Shown: positions 35,598 through 47,345, numbered from the stretch's first letter. The stretch is DNA of 64,000 nt from Diphasiastrum complanatum (GCA_029204225.1 CM055092.1:22719669-22783668), one strand, 5' to 3'. The notes: generated from the letters alone by a model not told the origin. Made by a program: numbers and translations.

Positions 35598-35832
35598 TCC
35601 CACAACGGAACGACCGAGGAGGTGAACCTTCCTCGACGTGAAAACCTTTTCTTTATTTTTTCAAACCTTTTGTTTTGCTACAATTTTTGTTTTACATGAA
35701 CCTTCCGCATGGAAGGTAATGTGAAAAAAAGTAAATTCTTTTTACATGCATCTTTAAGGATGCACCTTCCGCATCTCCGTAGGTGCATGTAAAAAAGAAA
35801 AGAAAAGGAGGCACATAGATTCCGTTGTGGGA
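35598..35832. mobile_element. MITE-like insert present only in copy A
   Basis: The ends are 13-bp inverted repeats (TCCCACAACGGAA at 35598-35610 and its complement at 35820-35832). Copy B lacks this block and has a short divergent stretch instead. The interior has T-rich and A-rich arms with AACCTTCCGCAT/GGATGCACCTTCC-type words, consistent with a foldback element. A clean TSD was not resolved. Confidence 0.6.
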
Positions 35833-36049
35833 GGCATCTCCCTTTTCTTCATGAATAAGGAAAAAATGATTTTATGGCCATGTAGATGAGTGTTTTGAAA
35901 ACAATATGTTGGTCTTGGTCAACGCAGTGGTAGAAAATGGAATTAAATTTGAATGTCATCAAATTATGAAAAACAATAGACATCCATATTGTGCCATAAG
36001 AATTAACACCAGTCCATTACATCACAAGTGAGATGGTAGGGCCCTTTGC

Positions 36050-36224
36050 CACATGGGGATAACTCAAGAAATTTAGTAATATTCACTTGCAAGTTGAGTT
36101 GCTAGTTTAGTAATATTCTCTTGCAAGTTGAGTTGCTAAGGACAACTCAAGAAAAATGGACTAATTGTATGATGTTGTCTACTGGACCAGTTATGCTTTC
36201 CATTGTGAACTTTCACATGGTATC
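36050..36224 (+). repeat. Putative Copia LTR 3' end plus primer-site start (copy A)
   Basis: The stretch ends ...GAACTTTCACA and is followed by TGGTATCAGAGCC (36218-36230), the tRNA-Met type primer site of Copia elements. It contains a ~36-bp tandem repeat (TTAGTAATATTCnCTTGCAAGTTGAGTTGC twice). In copy B the LTR-like end is kept but the primer site is lost after TGGTATC. Confidence 0.55.
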
Positions 36225-36230
36225 AGAGCC

Positions 36231-37520
36231 AAGTTAAGGTCCTACTTGAGCAAGTGGGGGTCCTACGCCCTATTCTCGGTTGAGTGGGGGTGTTGGAAGA
36301 TTCAGATCATGCACAATGCGGCTATCTACGTGAAGGCACCATATGTGTGCATTGTCCCAAAAGCAATTTGGACCTAGAGTGTACAGACCAACCAGGAGAT
36401 GACCAAGAAAGAGGTAGAAATGGATACATGGGAGAGACTGGCGGAGATCAAACTGGCCAACCAACTAGAGATGAATCTCCCAAGTAGACTAGCATTTCAC
36501 CCACCAGTCGACTTAGTTTTGGAAGTGTATTTTATTTATTTAGCACTTGACTTTATCATAGTCATGTTTGTGATTTTTTGGTGAAAAAAAACTAATGCTT
36601 GTATATTTTTTACTCTTACAGAAAAATACATTGGTGTCAATGTCTTGCACGATGATTGACAATCTTATCAACAAGATAAGAGATATTGATTTTGGATCAT
36701 CTTTGACATTAGATGAAGATCATGATCATATTTTTGATGTCACTACTTGCTACACATCTCCTGATGTAGAGGTTATGCATCTTCCCATCCCTCAACCACA
36801 CTCCACACAGCTGGTCTCTCCTTCAAACCTAAAACAATATCCAAACATCATTCATTTCAAGAAGTGATTCCATCCTCACTTTCCACAATGAATAGTTACT
36901 TGAGGTAAGTCTATCATTGGCTTCCAACTTGACTCCACCTGATGTAGCCATGTAGCAATGACCTAATCCTCTCTTTCAACCTGTTTTAATGCACAAAGCA
37001 CTCCTTTGAAGACCAATAAATGTTTTCAAAAGGAAATCACAAAGATATGAAACTTCTCAATTCTCTTCTAGCACTTATACCAAGCAAATCAACACATAGA
37101 ATAGTGAAATCTTGATCAATCTATGATCTATCCTCAATCTCATGACTCTTGCCACTTCCTAAGATTGAGATACACTCAAATGAAGTCCAGCAACCTCACT
37201 ATCTAGAGATCCAATAAAAATTGGGTTTTTGACAAAATAAAAAAAATTGATTATTTCAAAATCTACGTGCAAATGCTAAAAACTTGATATGCAATCTATT
37301 AGCCACCACTTAGGCTTTTCCAATGATCCAAAAATTGGCCAAATCCAACATGAAATGTGAGAAATCAGAATTGATCAAGATTATAACTCTATATAGGGTT
37401 TTGATCTACAAAAGATCCAATCTACATATGCAAGAAATTCGATTTTGGTGTAGAATCCAATCTAGCATGCTCTAGCATTGATATCAGATGGGATTGCTTT
37501 CCTCTCAACTTGAAACACAA
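36231..37520. other. No gene recognised; probable Copia leader/internal remnants
   Basis: Flanked on the left by a + strand Copia primer site and on the right by a minus-strand Copia primer site. A 90-codon open frame at 36595-36867 has no recognised domain. Confidence 0.4.
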
Positions 37521-37532
37521 GCTCTAATACCA
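37521..37532 (-). other. Copia primer binding site
   Basis: On the minus strand it reads TGGTATTAGAGC directly after an LTR end ...CCTTCACA. One change from the usual TGGTATCAGAGC. Confidence 0.7.
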
Positions 37533-38183
37533 TGTGAAGGATTTGAGATCCATTAAGATCCAAATGTATAATTTATCTTCGGTTACAAAAACAAACAACT
37601 CACCAATCTTGCCAATGTAAAAAAATCAGCATCTACACTAATATGAGATGCAAACTCTAATAGATCTTGATCAAACATGAACTAAAACATAAAGTATTGT
37701 TGTTGTCCGTACAATTACAGTACCCTACTATATTTCACACGTGTGGATATGAAAATAGCAATTAATGATCATTCTACACATAGAATTGCAAGATATCACA
37801 AGTATAGTGCACCAATGGATAGTCGAACCCAAGATAACTATGTATAAGCATGAGTGAGATAAGAGAGAGAGAGACTATCCTCTCTTCCCATGAGTTACAT
37901 CCTTTTATAACAGGTCCAAAACCTAAATTGCCACTTGGTTTCCCTCCAATATAAAAAATCCTACTATTTTTAGGACTAGATTCAATGTACCCTACATTCA
38001 AATTTGAATCTACTCGACTTCTACATTTTTCACACTTTCAAAAAGTGTCTATTCAAATAATTTTAGACTTATATAAATTTGAAAAGTCAACATCTAAGTC
38101 TAATATGAAAATTGGCCTCAATTGCCAAATATAGAAATGTAGCAAATATGACTAAACTAGTTGAATTTTTCACAGCTCTCACA
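37533..38183 (-). repeat. Copia LTR, 651 bp
   Basis: On the minus strand it starts TGTGAGAGCTGTG and ends AAATCCTTCACA next to the primer site, so it would be a 5' LTR of a minus-strand Copia element. No gag or pol is seen downstream (lower coordinates), so the element is truncated or non-autonomous. Confidence 0.7.
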
Positions 38184-38667
38184 TCCACACAAGGAGAAGT
38201 TTCAGTTCACGGTATCAAACATTGAACATCCCTTTGATTTGCTTATGGGATATGCTTTTGGCTACTAGGAGCGCCAGATCATGGAGCATCCAAAAGTTTA
38301 ATGAGTGGTTGAGAACGTGCCATGCCCAAACGGGTTGGGGTTGAGGAGCCTCCTATATTGGAGACACCTTAGGCATTTTAGCCTAGCACTTCACAGGCAC
38401 ATGATTTTTTTTAAATGACATTTGGTTGTCCAAGTGCCATGTCACCAAGCACCCTCGTACATGATCTCATTATCAAACCCTCAAACAAGATTATGGCACC
38501 TAGACACACTCATACATTGCCCCATAATAAAACCTATTAATTTTTTTTTCCTAATAGAACTTAGAAAAAGTACCCTTGTCTCATATGTTGTTGGGTGCAC
38601 ATGCTTGTGCAAAAAGTACAAAAAGGACCAAGAGTGGATCCTAATCTGATCCTCAAGAGGAATTGGT
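38184..38667. other. No gene recognised
   Basis: Between two LTRs. No domain or repeat that I can support. Confidence 0.45.
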
Positions 38668-39436
38668 TGTCAGATTACTTGATCTATCAATCTACTTGAG
38701 ATTAAGATCAATCTAAATCAATTCTAGACACAAAATCCTAACAAAAACAATCATAAATTGAAGGTAGGTGTACTTTCTGGTTTCACGCGTGTGAAACACT
38801 GTCTGAGTACGGACTCTAACCTGAAATCAAGTACACATTGATAGAACCTCAAAACAATCAAAACAAATGTAGACAAATGGAGAGAATCACTCAAAATTGC
38901 TTCCAAAACCAAGATTGGTGTCTCACAATGATTATGGCCAAATGTGGCTCTATATATACAATAAGTGGGAGCTCATGGTATTGATCATCCCTCCGATCCC
39001 ACATGTGTGAAGGTGCTTTTTCATATGATGATTCATCATGCAAAGCTGACACTTGGACAAAGCCTTCTATTCTGAGCACTTTTGGTCCATTTTTCTTCTA
39101 TATGGAGATCTACTTGGAAATCTTCTAGAAGTCAAAATTTGCCTACTTCAGCTTATTCCACACGTGTGAGCTATCCTCTACACATGAGATATGACACCTA
39201 ACCAAAGGATGTGGCTCATGCAATCAATAGATTGATGCCATGTGTCATATGTCTAGAAAACTAGTTTTTGGCCATTTTAGCCACTAGAACTTGAATTAAA
39301 TCATATTTACAACATATATGATTATGGTACATGACAAGTACACTAGTTTCACACGTGGGAACAGGCTCCACACATGTGTGTTTATCTATATACAAGATTT
39401 TTGGCCTCTACCAAGCTTATTTTTGCATTTTTCACA
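38668..39436 (-). repeat. Copia-type 3' LTR, 769 bp
   Basis: On the minus strand it starts TGTGAAAAATGC and ends AATCTGACA, and is preceded by a polypurine tract GATTTTTGAGGGAG (39437-39452 on +). It contains several CACRCGTGTGAAA words also found in the solo LTR at 10415-11070. The next 5 bp outside (TTGGT) would be the TSD; the partner is not in the window. Confidence 0.7.
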
Positions 39437-39562
39437 CTCTCCCTCAAAAATCTAGCTTGATGGAAAACATGATGATCTTGAACTTGACTCCATGGGCTGA
39501 ATTGGTCTTTGCTGGTTCAAAAGGTGTGAAGATTAGCCAATGAGCTTGATGTTGATCTGAAA

Positions 39563-40355
39563 TCACCATATCCATGATAGTGCTTCTTTGATGTTGACAT
39601 CTTTGATGAACTTGAGAGCTTTGCACCATCCTAGCACCTCCAAAATTGATTCCCTCCAAATTTCATGTAGATGCTTGACTTTGAGGCTTGCTCCTTCTTC
39701 ATGTTCATGCTCCTCCATGAGAAAATAAAGATTTTTTTTTGATTTATTAGGATCACAAAGATCTAACATCATGTTACTATGATCTAGAGAATTAGTCTCA
39801 TCCAAATTGGCAAGACTATGCATGCTATAATAACAAAGTGTTTGCAACATATCTTCATGCTTGTTTACCATGCTAATCTCAGATCCAATGAGGCTAAATA
39901 CTTCATTATGGAGATAAGAGTCTTTAGAAGATGATTCACTTACTCTCATAAAGAGTTTACAATTTGCCTCAATACAAATTTTCAAACTGTGAGTAATCAC
40001 TTTTGCTCTTGCATGACTCAAGAGCATACATTTGATGAAATAACCATTTGCTTTCTAATTGATTTAAAATCAATTTCATTCTTTTAAGAACATCATCTAT
40101 GTTCTCAAGAGAGACTTCATACTCAACTAGTATGGCTTTACTCCAATTTTGAGATGCAATGATCTCATTAAAGCAAATTGATTTATCAAATGACATAAGA
40201 GAAGTAAGTATGAGATGTATACCACATGAGATAGGCTCCTCTTTCCCTTGAAATGCGAGCCACATGGATTCAACCATATTTCTTGAGTTTCTTTTTGGAA
40301 TCACAATTTGAGAAGGTCTCTCCTCCTCAATCCTTGGCAAGCCATCCAACTCAGC
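39563..40355 (-). pseudogene. Unrecognised ORF just 5' of a Copia-type 3' LTR
   Basis: Two overlapping frames joined by one frameshift near 40000 give about 260 residues: PRIEEERPSQIVIPKRNSRN, WLAFQGKEEPISCGIHLILT, LENIDDVLKRMKLILNQLES, then HARAKVITHSLKICIEANCK, EVFSLIGSEISMVNKHEDML and a Glu/His-rich segment. It is mostly helical in character. It is not RT, RNase H or integrase. It lies about 110 bp from the polypurine tract, where Copia elements normally have the end of pol, so it may be an extra 3' ORF or a captured gene. The 5' side is cut by the LTR at 40355. Confidence 0.4.
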
Positions 40356-41167
40356 CGACAGGTTAGAGCCCGTTCCCCAAGAGCTTAACCCATTCACGTT
40401 CATGCAAGGCACACTCAGAACCACAAGCCGCGACAGATATGGAAACAACCAGTTCCTGGACCAAATGGTCCCGACAGCATACCGCTGGCGCCACGGACCG
40501 AATGGTCCCGACGGCATACCGCTGGCGTCCCGAGGTACGACCCTCAGCTATGTGCCAACTTAAAAAGTTGGAAGCGGCCTTACAACTGGCGCTTTTACCG
40601 AACACTGAAACCCAGAAGGTAATCAGAGTCAGTTTGAGGAAAATCCCACTTTATTGATAAATCTGAGAAGGCTACATTTCAAATGTGTGACCGACCCTAG
40701 TCTCCGGGGCGCTAGCATGCCAAGGCGAGAGCCATGACAACATTCCAGCAAGGGAGGTTGAGACTTGGTTGGAGCTCGCCTTGAGTCGCAACCCGCACTC
40801 CCCTATAGTATTGGTGTGATTCGGCACCCCCCCTCATACCAAGCACTCTACCCAAGCTGGTAAAGCACATTTTTCTCTCTCTAAATTTTCTCTTTCTAGA
40901 AAGTCATTTTCTCTCTCTAGATTTTATTGATCCCCAGGCTTCCTTTAATCATGCCTAGATCGTGTGAGGTGATTGCACATCGATCTGAGCTCTCTGGACT
41001 CCGCTAAAATCGATCAAAGATTTTCAGCCATAGGAACTTGGCGCCGGCTGGATTCTGGTCACAGTGGCGCCGGGAGCGGCACCGGCGCCAGGAGCAGCAG
41101 GGGCGCTGCTGGCGCCGGGGACATAGCTGGCGCCGGAAGTAAAGCTTGTAAAGGTAACTTTACAACA
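40355..41167 (-). repeat. Diverged chromovirus-type LTR abutting duplication copy B
   Basis: It ends GTAACTTTACAACA (+) like the LTRs at 48693-49598 and 54035-54952, and shares with them ACTTTATT...GGTTACATTT, CCCCTATAG..TG.TGTGATTCGGC and GGTAAAGCACA. The left end is not clean. It holds a short tandem repeat (CGACnGCATACCGCTGGCG, near 40474 and 40512) and GGCGCCGG-rich words near 41040-41140. Its right end is 2-3 bp from the start of the 4CL duplication copy B. Confidence 0.7.
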
Positions 41168-42067
41168 GCGACATATCCTTATTGCCAACTCTCTCAACGA
41201 TCTACTTGCATGTCATCTACATAAGATTGATCTTGAGCAATATTTGTACATATGACCTTTGTGTGCAAAAAACAAATTTAAATCTCTACCTTTCTGACTT
41301 ATTGGTTCTTCAATTCTCTTCATGACAATAAATTCTCTTTAGATCATCTTATACATGCTTATATTGCAATTAATTTATTACTCTAGACATATATGTGACG
41401 ATAATTTTATTGGATAGAAATTAAAATTTCCGAAAATGTTTTAAAAGTAATCAATTTATTCCCATCAGCTGTTCGTTTGTACGTCAGTCCCTTTGATTAC
41501 TATATTCATTAATTTTTGTAACTTCAAGGTCATTCAATCTCACGTGACATTCAATTTATTTATTTGACTTTTTCTAAAAGGTAAACAAAGCTTGGAAAGG
41601 TAATTCAAGTAGCATATTTTCTGGTCTTGCTATTTTATGAAGGATTTCCTCATGTCTCTCACAATGAAATCCCTTAAAATAAACATTTCACATCAAAAAA
41701 AAAAATTATGTGCACCTTAGTTGCTTAAAGTGGTGTAAAACCTTTTTTTACACACATCTTATGTCAAAAGGTGTGAAAAGTTGAAAAGAAAAAGAGTAAA
41801 AATGTTTCCACATCAAATATTTGTTTATGTGATACCATAAATTTGTTACCTTTTTTTTTTTCTATAGACCCCTACATTATGTTCCACATTAGAGTCATTT
41901 AATGCTAGTTTTACACAGCTCAATATGGCCTTTAGGCTTGGAAAAATATGGAAAGCTTGCTTTAAGTTGTGATAGCTTTTAGAAGAGAGGCAATGGCCAT
42001 TCTGAGACAAATCAAAGTTGCAATAAAAAAATCCCAGCATATACTTGGCAAGGTGTGGTCTGAGAGG

Positions 42068-42263
42068 TGCATGAAGAAAACAATCACTTCACTTACAATG
42101 TAATCCTCAAATCTTTCCTCAGAATGTTTGCTGAAGCTGACTTGGATACATATAAATCACAGCATATATGTATACTTGGCAGATGCATGAAGAAAGAAAT
42201 TCACTTCAGAGACAATGTAATCCTCAAATCTTTCCTCAGAATTTTTCCTGAAGGCGACTTGGG
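42068..42263 (-). repeat. Partial tandem duplication of the 4CL last exon (copy B)
   Basis: Same structure as in copy A: functional end at about 42183-42263 and the decayed extra copy at about 42068-42147, beyond the stop codon. Its presence in both copies dates it before the segmental duplication. Confidence 0.88.
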
Positions 42264-44601
42264 TATTGCCTCAGTGAAGAAAACTTGATGAAGTCTCTTG
42301 TAGAACACCACCTGCACTCGCTTATGGTATCGTTGACATTGTTATACATTGCATCAGTCAGTGAATTGGAAAGCAAAGACCAGCAACAGCACTGAATGAT
42401 GCTAATAGTGAAAGTTGAATGTAGAATTCAAGATGTTGAGCACCTCTTGAAATTAGCATTACCTGCTTTGCGACAAATTCCTTAATCTCGTCTTCAGATA
42501 CCTCTGATAATCTCACAACAAAGGCTATAGGCACTTCACCAGCTACGTCATCCTTTTGCCTGTGAAATTTGCAAGTATTTGGGAATTGATTAAACTGTTT
42601 TTAGGCAACAAGAGCAGTAAATTTTGCCTCAGGCATGATGGATATTGGAGAAAATATAACAAAATAAAGAATATGCAAGGATCGGTATGGATTACACACG
42701 GAACAACAGCTGCATCTGCAATTGATGGATGCGACACCAAAATAGCTTCCAATTCCGCAGGTGGGACCTTCAGTGTAAAATATTGAATTCATCAGATTAC
42801 AGCATCTACTGATGAAGTATATGTAGGAAATATGTGATCTGAGGCGGTTGAGCGTATGTACCTGGAACCCTTTGAATCTGATTATTTCCTTTACTCGATC
42901 CACAATAAAGACCTCATCATCTTCATCAATATAACCCACATCACCAGTGTGAAGCCAGCCATATTTGTCAACCGTCAAAGCTGTTGACTCAGGATCGTTC
43001 AGGTAGCCTGTTCAAACAGCCGTGGCATGCAGTAGTTGATTGTGAGCAATGTTTAGCATATATGCAACAGCATCAATTATAGCCCTGTGAGAACGGTACG
43101 TACCTTTCATGATCTGAGATCCTCGAATGCAAATTTCTCCTAGCTGGTTGTGAGGAAGTGACACCCCTGTTTCAGGACTTACAATCTTAGCTTCTGCATT
43201 GCGGACTATTGTACCGCATGAACCAGGCTTCACAGGGAAGGGGTTTTTGGCATAAGCAAGGCTCATTGCCAGCAGAGGTCCTGCCTCTGTCATTCCATAT
43301 AACTGGTTCAAGAAACTAGATATTAGATCGAGTTGAAATGTTTGTCTAGGCTAAAGAGCTCGTAATTATTTGACAAGTAGCCTCATCAGACTATAACTGT
43401 AGGTATGATTTCCATCACTGCAAGTTGGAAACCAATTCAAGCAAAAATTCGGTATGCTTAAGAATTGTTAATGGAGAGACAAAAACTCTTATGATTGCTC
43501 ATCACCAGATTCCTTATTTCCAAATTACTAGCGGCAAGTAAGCAGCAGAATAACCTGGGCAACAATTGCATTAGGAAGTCTCGCCTTGAAAGAATACTCC
43601 AGCTCTTTACCAAGAGGTGCGGCCGCTGACATCACCATTCTTATGCTTGACATATCATAATTTGAGACAATTGGGTTCTTAGCAATGGCTAGGACAATCG
43701 GAGGAACAAAGGGAGTAATTGTCACTCTATGATTTTGACAGACTTCTAAAAGCTTACCAATCTCATATTTTTCCATGATGACAAGCGTGGCTCCTACTCT
43801 GAGAGAGCACAGAAACATATATAGGGAGTAAATGTGGTAGAGAGGCAGCACACAAAGAACAACATCCTCTGGAGCAATATACAGGTTGGGATTTTCTCCC
43901 TCCATCTGCTGAGCAATACTAATCACCAGATTTTTGTGAGAAAGCATTACACCTTTAGGAAGCCCTGTTGTTCCAGAGGAGTAAGGAAGAGCAACAATAT
44001 CATCTGGATCCATATCTTCTTCTGGCCAATCATTCTCATTTGCCTCCGTGAGGACTGAGACATGCTGATAACCTTCAGGAGCTTGATCTGTGGTCAATAC
44101 TGGGACACCCTTAGCTGCAATATCAGAGAGTTTCTCAACATGAGCTGATTGTGTGATCACAAGCTTGGTCTGAGACGCTCGTGCTTGCTTGCCAATTTCT
44201 TGGTGTGTGTAAAGAGGATTTGCAGTGGTGGCAATGGCTCCCCTCACTGCTACACCGAGAAACAGAGGCACAAATTGTGGGCAATTGGGAAGCAGCAGCA
44301 TCACCACATCCCCTTTCTGAATGCCCAGCTTCACAAGCCCAGCTGCTACTCTCCTGGAAGTGGCTTCCACCTCTGCATAGCTGAATTTTGTTCCTGTTTT
44401 TGAATCAATTATGGAAGTTTTTTCTGAAAATTGTGGAGCCTTTTGTAAAACATACTGAGGTAAAGAGAAATGGGTGGGGATGTCTATATCAGGAAGCTTT
44501 GATCTAAAAATGTACTCCCTTTTTTCCTCCAGGTGATCGGATTTTACAGGCACTAATCGCCCAACTGCAGAAAATTTATCATTTGCCACTGGTGTTGGCA
44601 T
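42201..44601 (-). CDS. 4CL: 4-coumarate:CoA ligase, copy B, six exons
   Basis: Exons on the minus strand are 44601-43555, 43302-43104, 43007-42862, 42767-42700, 42559-42463 and 42311-42201, the same lengths as copy A, giving 555 residues with all splice sites kept. Compared with copy A I see Y21S, L45F, S56P, S62T, Q133H, D156E, T167P, M257I, L338F, M427T, E446D and I454V, and none in exons 4-6. Boxes I and II and K542 are unchanged. M257I follows the LPLYH segment near the substrate-binding domain; the effect is unknown. Proximal promoter and TATA are kept, but the upstream region beyond ~200 bp is replaced by a PPR pseudogene, so expression may differ from copy A. Confidence 0.92.
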
Positions 44602-44689
44602 GATGGATTATGATTGTCTGCTACAAAAGATCCTGATTTCTCTTGGGCAGCTCCTTTGGCTAATGCAATGCTGAACTGCTAACTCTATG

Positions 44690-44697
44690 TATTTATA
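44690..44697 (-). promoter_or_regulatory. TATA box of 4CL copy B
   Basis: TATAAATA on the minus strand about 90 bp upstream of the ATG, as in copy A. Confidence 0.7.
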
Positions 44698-44879
44698 CCC
44701 AAAACTTTTTTAACTATCTTCCCACGCTTTACTGATTTGGTTAGCTTTACTTGGTCCTAAGGTCAAGCTCCCCTTGGAAACCAAGAGGCATGTTCCCACC
44801 ACCAGTGAAGTTTTATGGCAATTATAATTTGTACGGCACACAACTAGTACTTTTTATGCCTAGCATGGTTCACAGTCAA

Positions 44880-45575
44880 CAATGCATAACCCTATCAAAA
44901 GGCCAGGAAAAGTATTGACTTTTTCGAAAGTCTGTGCCAACCAAAAAAATTTGAAGCAAGGCAAGCTGATTCAGGTTGACATGAAAAAAGCAGGGTTGCA
45001 ATCACATATAGCTGCTAAATTTTCTCTTATCAGTAAGTACATTAGGTGCGGTGATCTTGATGAGGCACGCCAAATATTTGACCACTTGCCTACGAGAAAT
45101 GTTGAATCCTGCAATTAAAGTATTGCAGGGCTATGCCGTGAATGGACTGTATTGCCAAACTCTTCAAGTTTTAGAAAGAATGCAGAAGGAAGACCTACAG
45201 CCAGCCAGATAGCAACACGTTTGTTAGCATTATTAAGGTTAAATTTGTCCATGCAGAGATCATAAAGAAGAGACTAGAGTCAGATATTTTTGTAGGGACC
45301 TCTCTTGTGGATGCATATGCAAAATGTGGAAACATTGCTGCCCATCAAGTTTTTGACAACTTAAGAAACTTAGTGAACACAATGATCTGGTCACCAATGG
45401 ATCTGGTCACCAATGATCTCAGCATATGCCCAGAATGGATCTGGTCACCAAGCCCTAGAGTTGTTTGAGAAAATGCAAGAAGAGGGCCTAAAGCCTGATG
45501 GAATAAGTTTTGTAAGTGCCTTGAAAGCATGTGGCCTTATAAGATCCATAGACAAGGGAAAGGTGTTCAGATATA
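44880..45575 (+). pseudogene. PPR-protein pseudogene fragment
   Basis: The pieces read as plant PLS-type pentatricopeptide repeats: KVCANQKNLKQGKLIQVDMK, LISKYIRCGDLDEARQIFDH, then degraded units, SLVDAYAKCGNIA-like in a shifted frame, and MISAYAQNGSGHQALELFEK MQEEGLKPDGISFVSALKAC as a well-kept unit. Stops and frameshifts (near 45118, 45200, 45400) and small deletions kill the frame. Functional PPR proteins bind organelle RNA. There is no start or C-terminal domain. It lies inside duplication copy B and replaces about 120 bp of the sequence found in copy A. Confidence 0.85.
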
Positions 45576-46599
45576 ATTGTTGGCAATTCTCTCTTCACAT
45601 GTGGTGGTGAGGCATTGTATCTCGCTTGAGTTATGCTTGCCCCACTCAAGTTACATTCTCTAATTCCACGGGTCAATAATACCAAAAAGCATTACCCACA
45701 ATCCAAACCTCGTCTAGGTAGCCACTAGTCCAATATTCAAGGACTAAAGCTGGAAAAAGGCAACCAACCTTGTCGTGATGCATAGAGGTGCATCAATTCC
45801 CCTATTTTAAAATGTCAATGTCTTTGTGCCATAAGTAATTGGGGGGGAGGGGCCCCTCCGATGCCATTCTGTTAGGGAAGGGCCTTTGGCCGAGGGTGGT
45901 AACTTGAGGCTGAAGGGCAGATGGTAGGGCCCTTTGCCACATGGGGACAACTCGAGAAATTTAGTAATATTCGCTTGCAAGTTGAGTTGCCAGTTTAGTA
46001 ATATTCTCTTGCAAGTTGAGTTGCTAAGGACAACTTTAGAAAAATGGACTAATTGTACAATGTTGAGTAGTTTCCACTGTGAACTTTCACATGGTATCTG
46101 GAAAATATCAAAATACATTTTATCTATTTAATGAGAACAAGTTTTTTGGTCAATTGATACTTGTAAGTAGAGTTAGTGCATGCATCCTTCCATGATTCGT
46201 TACATTTAATGTCAAACATGCTTGGAACAAGATTCTACATATGATGCTTGATTTGGATGTTTGTTTCAATTTTCATGAAAGACAATCTTGTATGTTTATC
46301 AATGAATATTTGTTTTCCATGCTTGAAGGACTATAAATCGTTGTCTAGTTCCAATGACGATGATAACAGTCACTCCATATCCAAAACAAAATTGGCATAC
46401 GATGGGCCACATATAAATCAACTATCGCATCATGAGCGTATGGGATTGAGAGCTATGATGAAAATAGATGAACAACAACACACCAAGACAAATCAACCTC
46501 GAACCTAGTTCTTGTTCTTCTTCAAAAGCAAGTTCAAGTGTTGAAAACAATTTTTGTATTCAAGATGAAATTGAAATTATGAATTTACTAATGTATAAG

Positions 46600-47345
46600 A
46601 GCGTGATGACGTTGAAGAACACACTGAACATGGTATTGAACCATTTTTTAGCCGAGGAAAAGAAATGAGAGAAAAATCTAACAAACTATTATACTCTGGA
46701 GCAAAGACATTTCGTTTGGCTGTTTCTTTGCTTATATTGAACCTCTAAGCAAAATATAAATGGAGTGATACAAGTGCTACGTCTTTATTTGGGTAATAAG
46801 ATTGAGATTTTTTTAAATTTTTTTCATTAGGTGTGTTTTCTAAGTCAAAATATTTGGTTGGGTAGATAATTGTATTTCATATTATGGAAATACATTTGAT
46901 TACGTACAAGTTATTGCAAAAGCTATTCCCAAAAGAAAATAATATGTTAGAGACAAGAGCTGAATCACAAACATGTTGAACGCAATGGGAATAGACTATA
47001 CATTACATCATGCTTTTCCAAAAAATTGCATCTTATATTGTGGTGAGTGTTGGGGGCTAAAAGCATGTCCTGTACGTGATATTCGTTGATATTGAGATGA
47101 CTTACAAATGACCACTATTCCAAGCAAGGTTTTGCGACATTTTCCAATAATTCCACAACTGCAATGATTGTTTTATTACAAGTCTCTTTTAGAACTTGTG
47201 AATTGGCATGCTAGTCATCGTTCTTCACATGGGATCATGATGCTGGAAGAAGGGAAAAAGGCTCAACAGAGAAAGAGTGCATTTGATAGATGCTCCTATC
47301 GGACTCTTATGACTACACCTATCAAATTCAAACAAAACTATTGCA
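46600..47345 (+). pseudogene. CACTA (En/Spm) TNP2-type transposase relic
   Basis: Frames in order match TNP2 landmarks: FSRGKEMREKSNKLLYSGAK and AKYKWSDTS (the WSDKS-like region), NAMGIDYTLHHAFPKNCILY (the GLDYxKIHACPNDCxLY block) with CGECWGLKACPV, then IPSKVLRHFPIIPQLQ (VLRYFPLIPRLQ block), and NWHASHRSSHGIMM (WHxxxRxxDGxM). Several stops and frameshifts. CACTA transposases cut and paste elements with CACTA ends; the ends were not found here. The 47396-47465 repeat beside it is shared with 14517-14578. Confidence 0.75.

Larger units (their letters stand above)
31561..36224. repeat. Segmental duplication containing 4CL, copy A
   Basis: Starts at GACATATCCTTATTGCC and is near-identical to 41170-46098 apart from indels. 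It ends at TTTCACATGGTATC, where copies A and B diverge within a Copia-type primer site. Offsets between copies run from 9592 to 9611 across the gene. Differences: a MITE-like insert in A (35598-35832) and a PPR patch in B (about 44800-45580). Confidence 0.95.
41170..46098. repeat. Segmental duplication containing 4CL, copy B
   Basis: Near-identical to 31561-36224. The left edge directly follows an LTR end; the right edge is within a Copia primer site (TGGTATC, then unrelated). Sequence 3' of the gene (41170-42200) has no other gene in either copy. Confidence 0.95.

Noticed and set aside
36595-36867. 90-codon open frame as a gene
   Set aside because: No domain, no promoter or splice evidence, and it lies between two Copia primer sites.
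31561-46098. 4CL copy B as a mere assembly artefact
   Set aside because: The copies differ by substitutions, a MITE-like insert, a PPR patch and different flanks, which a simple misassembly would not produce; read depth should still be checked.
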